A stretch of 8,354 nt of DNA. Source: Boseongicola sp. SB0675_bin_26. GTDB taxonomy: Bacteria; Pseudomonadota; Alphaproteobacteria; Rhodobacterales; Rhodobacteraceae. Both the position numbers and the translations under genes were made by a program. Numbering within the stretch: position 1 is the stretch's first letter; each line of letters opens with the position of its first letter. Below are positions 6,426 to 8,354 of the stretch, one piece after another. Location of the stretch: the NCBI GenBank assembly GCA_009843725.1, contig VYCX01000333.1, positions 6,175 through 14,528 of the forward strand. The letters are read 5' to 3'. The notes beneath the pieces were generated by a model that ran no database searches, was not told the DNA's origin, and saw only the letters and a list, made by a program, of their open reading frames with translations.

Positions 6426-7358
6426 TCAGAACGCGACCTTGTCGCCACCCTTGAGCCCCAGCCTCTCGCGCGCCTCGTCAGGCGTCGCGACGTCAAGGCC
6501 CAGCGCTTCGACAATCGTGCGGACCTTCTCGACCTGCTGGGCGTTCGAGACCGCGAGCTCGCCCTTGCCAATGTAGAGGCTGTCCTCGAGGCCCACACGG
6601 AGATTTCCGCCAAGCAGGGCCGCCTGCGTGGCCATGTTCATCTGCTGCCGTCCGGCCCCGAGCACCGACCACTCATAGTTCTCCGGCCCGAAAAGCTTGT
6701 CGGCCATCCGGTTCAGGTGCTGCAGGTTCTCCAGCTCCGCCCCTGCGCCACCGAGAATTCCGAGCACGAACTGGATGAAGAAGGGCGGCTTGATCATTCC
6801 CTGGTCGACAAACCACTTGACGTTGTAGAGATGGCCAAGGTCGTAGCACTCGAACTCGAACTTCGTTCCGTGCTTCTCCCCAAGCTCCTTAAGCGCGTAC
6901 TCGATGGTGGCGAACGTGTTGGGGAAGATGAAGTCCCGGGTCATGGACAGGAATTCCGGTTCCCAGTCGAACTTCCACTCCTTGTACCTCTCCAGCATAG
7001 GGAAGATGCCGAAATTCATCGACCCCATGTTGAGCGAGGCCATTTCCGGGCTTGCGGAATTGGCGGCAGCGAGACGCTCGTCCATCGTCATTCCAAGCCC
7101 GCCGCCGGTCGAAATGTTGATGACGGCTTCGCTTGACTGCTTGATGACAGGCAGGAACTGCCGAAACGTCTCCGGACGCGGGTCGGGCTTGCCGGTCTCG
7201 GGGTCCCGCGCATGGAGGTGGATGATCGATGCCCCGGCCTCGGCCGCATCGATGCTCGCGCGCGCGATTTCGGCGGGCGTCACCGGCAAGTGTTCGGACA
7301 TGGTGGGTGTATGGATGCCGCCAGTCGGCGCGCAGGTGATGATCACTGGTCTGGACAT
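6426..7358 (-). CDS. BKACE family (DUF849) beta-keto acid cleavage enzyme
   Basis: A 310-residue cytoplasmic enzyme of the BKACE family (COG3246), a zinc-dependent TIM barrel. Members condense a beta-keto acid with acetyl-CoA and cleave the product to acetoacetate plus a new acyl-CoA. The first member characterised is the lysine-fermentation enzyme Kce (3-keto-5-aminohexanoate cleavage). Visible family motifs are ITCAPTGGIHTP (7-18), the zinc ligands His47 and His49 in IIHLHARDP, NISTGGG (81-87), and the barrel end NLRVGLEDSLY (252-262). In that last motif Glu258 and Asp259 correspond to the third zinc ligand and the catalytic acid. Length is normal and no key residue is missing. The ATG at 7358 has AAAGGAG seven bases upstream. 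It is the first gene of the minus-strand set with tctC and tctAB, which suggests it acts on a compound imported by that transporter or on its breakdown product. The substrate cannot be read from the sequence. Confidence 0.92.
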   Translation of the reverse strand: MSRPVIITCAPTGGIHTPTMSEHLPVTPAEIARASIDAAEAGASIIHLHARDPETGKPDPRPETFRQFLPVIKQSSEAVINISTGGGLGMTMDERLAAANSASPEMASLNMGSMNFGIFPMLERYKEWKFDWEPEFLSMTRDFIFPNTFATIEYALKELGEKHGTKFEFECYDLGHLYNVKWFVDQGMIKPPFFIQFVLGILGGAGAELENLQHLNRMADKLFGPENYEWSVLGAGRQQMNMATQAALLGGNLRVGLEDSLYIGKGELAVSNAQQVEKVRTIVEALGLDVATPDEARERLGLKGGDKVAF

Positions 7359-7389
7359 GTTGCCACTCCTTTTGCTGGAGAAATCCCTT

Positions 7390-7404
7390 TCATGCGAGTC
7401 ATGA
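7390..7404. promoter_or_regulatory. Candidate operator upstream of the BKACE gene
   Basis: TCATG (7390-7394) and CATGA (7400-7404) are perfect inverted arms with a five-base spacer, centred about 39 bases upstream of the BKACE start codon. This is a typical place and shape for a dimeric regulator site. The arms are short and no regulator gene is in the window, so this is only a candidate. Confidence 0.3.
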
Positions 7405-7513
7405 TCTGAGCCGAAGCGCCCAGACCGTCCGGGAAAGCCGCCAATTCGCCGTCACTAAGGTCCTGTCGCGCAGTTTCCAAGGGTCGCCGCATTCAGGCCT
7501 GAGCGAGCATGGG

Positions 7514-7538
7514 TCATGAATGCGTCGTCAAGCGCTGC
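7514..7538 (+). repeat. Diverged direct repeat, copy 1
   Basis: This 25-base stretch matches 7897-7921 at 21 of 25 positions; all four differences are C/T transitions. The shared core is GAATGCGTYGTCAAG. The copies are 383 bases apart and in the same orientation. Copy 1 has no -10-like sequence downstream. Confidence 0.5.
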
Positions 7539-7896
7539 ACGCGGTGCGGGCGTAGCCCGGATTGGCCACTCAGGCAACGACGGCCGACGGCTTGTCTTGC
7601 CCGCCAATCGATGAAACTTGGCAGCTCATGATGCCGTGCGCTCCGCGCCGCTGCCCTCTCACTTTGCCCGTTGCCTCCGCAGCTGCACCGTCGGTCGATT
7701 TCCCCAAGCGATTGCCAGAATGAAAGTTCCAGATCCTGGCCCGAACATGCCGCCAAATGATGTTGAACAAGGTCCGCAATCCGTGGCGCATGCAAGGTTT
7801 GCGGATGCTTGCTTGCGGATTGAGGACGGCTCCATGCAGACGCGGCGCAGCGGCGCCCTGATCGGTTTCCGGCCCGGTGGCCATCGTCTCCGCCGA

Positions 7897-7921
7897 TCAC
7901 GAATGCGTTGTCAAGTGCCGC
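7897..7921 (+). repeat. Diverged direct repeat, copy 2, overlapping a -35 element
   Basis: Partner of the stretch at 7514-7538 (21 of 25 identical). This copy includes the TTGTCA -35 hexamer of the promoter proposed for the ABC binding-protein gene, where copy 1 has TCGTCA. The repeat could be a regulator site or a leftover of a duplication. Confidence 0.5.
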
Positions 7922-7936
7922 GGACCGTGATTTAAC
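7908..7936 (+). promoter_or_regulatory. Sigma70-type promoter for the ABC binding-protein gene
   Basis: TTGTCA (7908-7913, five of six consensus bases) and TTTAAC (7931-7936, four of six) are separated by 17 bases. Transcription would start near 7943, giving a leader of about 26 bases that carries the GGAGGAA ribosome site (7954-7960), eight bases before the ATG at 7969. Confidence 0.5.
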
Positions 7937-7968
7937 TCGCGCGATACTTCTGGGGAGGAAAGCATCCA

Positions 7969-8301
7969 ATGAACATGATGAAAACAATTGCGGCTGGAAC
8001 AGCCGTCACCATCGGCATCGCGACTGCTGCCAATGCCGATTGCGGAATCGCCGGCGGCAGCGTCAGAGTCCTTGCGAACGACTTTCCGGCGCTTCACGCG
8101 GTCGTCAGCAAGGCAGAGGAATGCGCCAGTTCCGCGGTAACGTTCGCCAAGAACCATACGACGGAGCATCGCGACATCCAGGTCGCGGCCATGACGGCGA
8201 ACCCGTCGGAGTACACGACGGCGATCGTCGCCAACTCGTCCATCGTGCCGCTCCTGAACGAAGGGCTGATCCGCCCGCTGGACGACCTGGTTGCCATGTA
8301 G
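7969..8301 (+). pseudogene. Truncated ABC transporter extracellular solute-binding protein (carbohydrate type)
   Basis: The product starts MNMMKTIAAG with a signal peptide ending at ANA|DCG near residue 24, exporting it to the periplasm. The following SVRVLANDFPALHAVVSKAEEC, KNHTTEHRDIQVAAMTANPSEYTTAIVANSSIVPLLNEGLIRPLDDLVA matches the N-terminal lobe of family-1 (sugar-type) ABC binding proteins. These are usually about 400-430 residues; this frame stops after 110. Family members continue after DDLVA with a lysine/tyrosine/glycine stretch and the hinge region; here it reads Met-stop, and the bases that follow do not encode family sequence. The promoter and a strong GGAGGAA ribosome site are intact, so the loss is at the 3' side: a nonsense mutation, an insertion or a rearrangement. 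Permease and ATPase genes would be expected next but are outside the window. A stable fragment with its own function is less likely. Confidence 0.72.
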
Positions 8302-8354
8302 GGTGCGTTTCTGATATGGGGTAGGTTATTCCCGTTCTGTTCTTCCTTCATACC
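8296..8354. other. Unassigned sequence after the ABC binding-protein break
   Basis: From about the GCC codon at 8293-8295, the sequence stops resembling an ABC binding protein in any frame I translated. It is visibly richer in T than the rest of the window, with runs such as TTATTCCCG and TTCTTCC. It could be the end of an inserted element; too little is visible to name a family or recognise a terminal repeat. Confidence 0.35.

Larger units (their letters stand above)
7359..7968. other. 610-base region without a recognisable gene
   Basis: Lies between the divergent BKACE and ABC binding-protein genes. Open frames exist on both strands (7618-7935 plus, 7514-7987 minus), but their predicted proteins match nothing I know, lack ribosome sites and are rich in Arg/Ser/Ala, as expected from out-of-frame GC-rich DNA. 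The region contains a palindrome near the BKACE start, a small CGGGC/GCCCG hairpin (7547-7559), a 25-base diverged direct repeat, the short words TCCGCAA/TTGCGGA repeated at 7773, 7799 and 7813, and a good promoter for the downstream gene. It may contain eroded coding sequence. Confidence 0.55.

Noticed and set aside
5109..7136. Long plus-strand open frame of 675 codons
   Set aside because: It lies antisense to tctC and BKACE, both of which have clear family motifs and ribosome sites. Its own product is rich in Arg, His, Ala and Gly and resembles nothing. High GC explains the absence of stops.
7514..7987. Minus-strand and plus-strand open frames in the intergenic region as genes
   Set aside because: No ribosome site, no recognised domain and biased composition; one also runs antisense into the ABC gene start.

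Overview
This is a high-GC window from a Gram-negative bacterium, most likely an alphaproteobacterium. I infer that from a DUF1513 gene of the kind found at the end of imelysin iron-uptake operons, a tripartite tricarboxylate transporter (TTT) with a periplasmic binding protein, and a sugar-type ABC binding protein resembling my memory of Rhodobacterales/Rhodospirillales relatives. No lineage marker such as rRNA is present. I see no tRNA, rRNA, CRISPR array or complete insertion sequence.

Layout from left to right: (1) 2-874 (+) is the 3' part of a DUF1513 beta-propeller-like protein. (2) 992-2089 (-) encodes a 4-oxalomesaconate tautomerase of the PrpF/GalD family. (3) 2090-2388 is a divergent intergenic region with an inverted repeat and a likely HicB operator. 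(4) 2389-3046 (+) is a hicAB toxin-antitoxin pair. Its hicA has an unusual start and a C-terminal extension that overlaps hicB. (5) 3089-5116 (-) is a fused TctA-TctB permease. (6) 5202-6305 (-) is its TctC-type binding protein, separated from the permease by two stacked inverted repeats. (7) 6426-7358 (-) is a BKACE/DUF849 beta-keto acid cleavage enzyme. (8) 7359-7968 has about 610 bases without a recognisable gene, but carries regulatory-looking sites and a 25-base diverged repeat. (9) 7969-8301 (+) is the N-terminal quarter of an ABC transporter binding protein, cut short by a stop where the family sequence ceases.

The functional core is the minus-strand set BKACE, tctC, tctAB, and beyond hicAB the tautomerase. 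Together they look like an uptake-and-catabolism module for a carboxylated, probably keto-acid-yielding substrate. TTT would import it, the tautomerase would act on an oxo-tricarboxylate or related enol, and BKACE would use acetyl-CoA to release acetoacetate and an acyl-CoA. The substrate is unknown and the pathway link is inference from gene order. The oppositely oriented hicAB pair separates the tautomerase from the transporter and looks like an insertion into that module.

Nothing in the window is a clearly new system. The points most worth following are the BKACE/TTT/tautomerase combination, the odd hicA, the structured tctC-tctA junction, and the broken ABC binding protein next to a repeat-bearing gene-free region.
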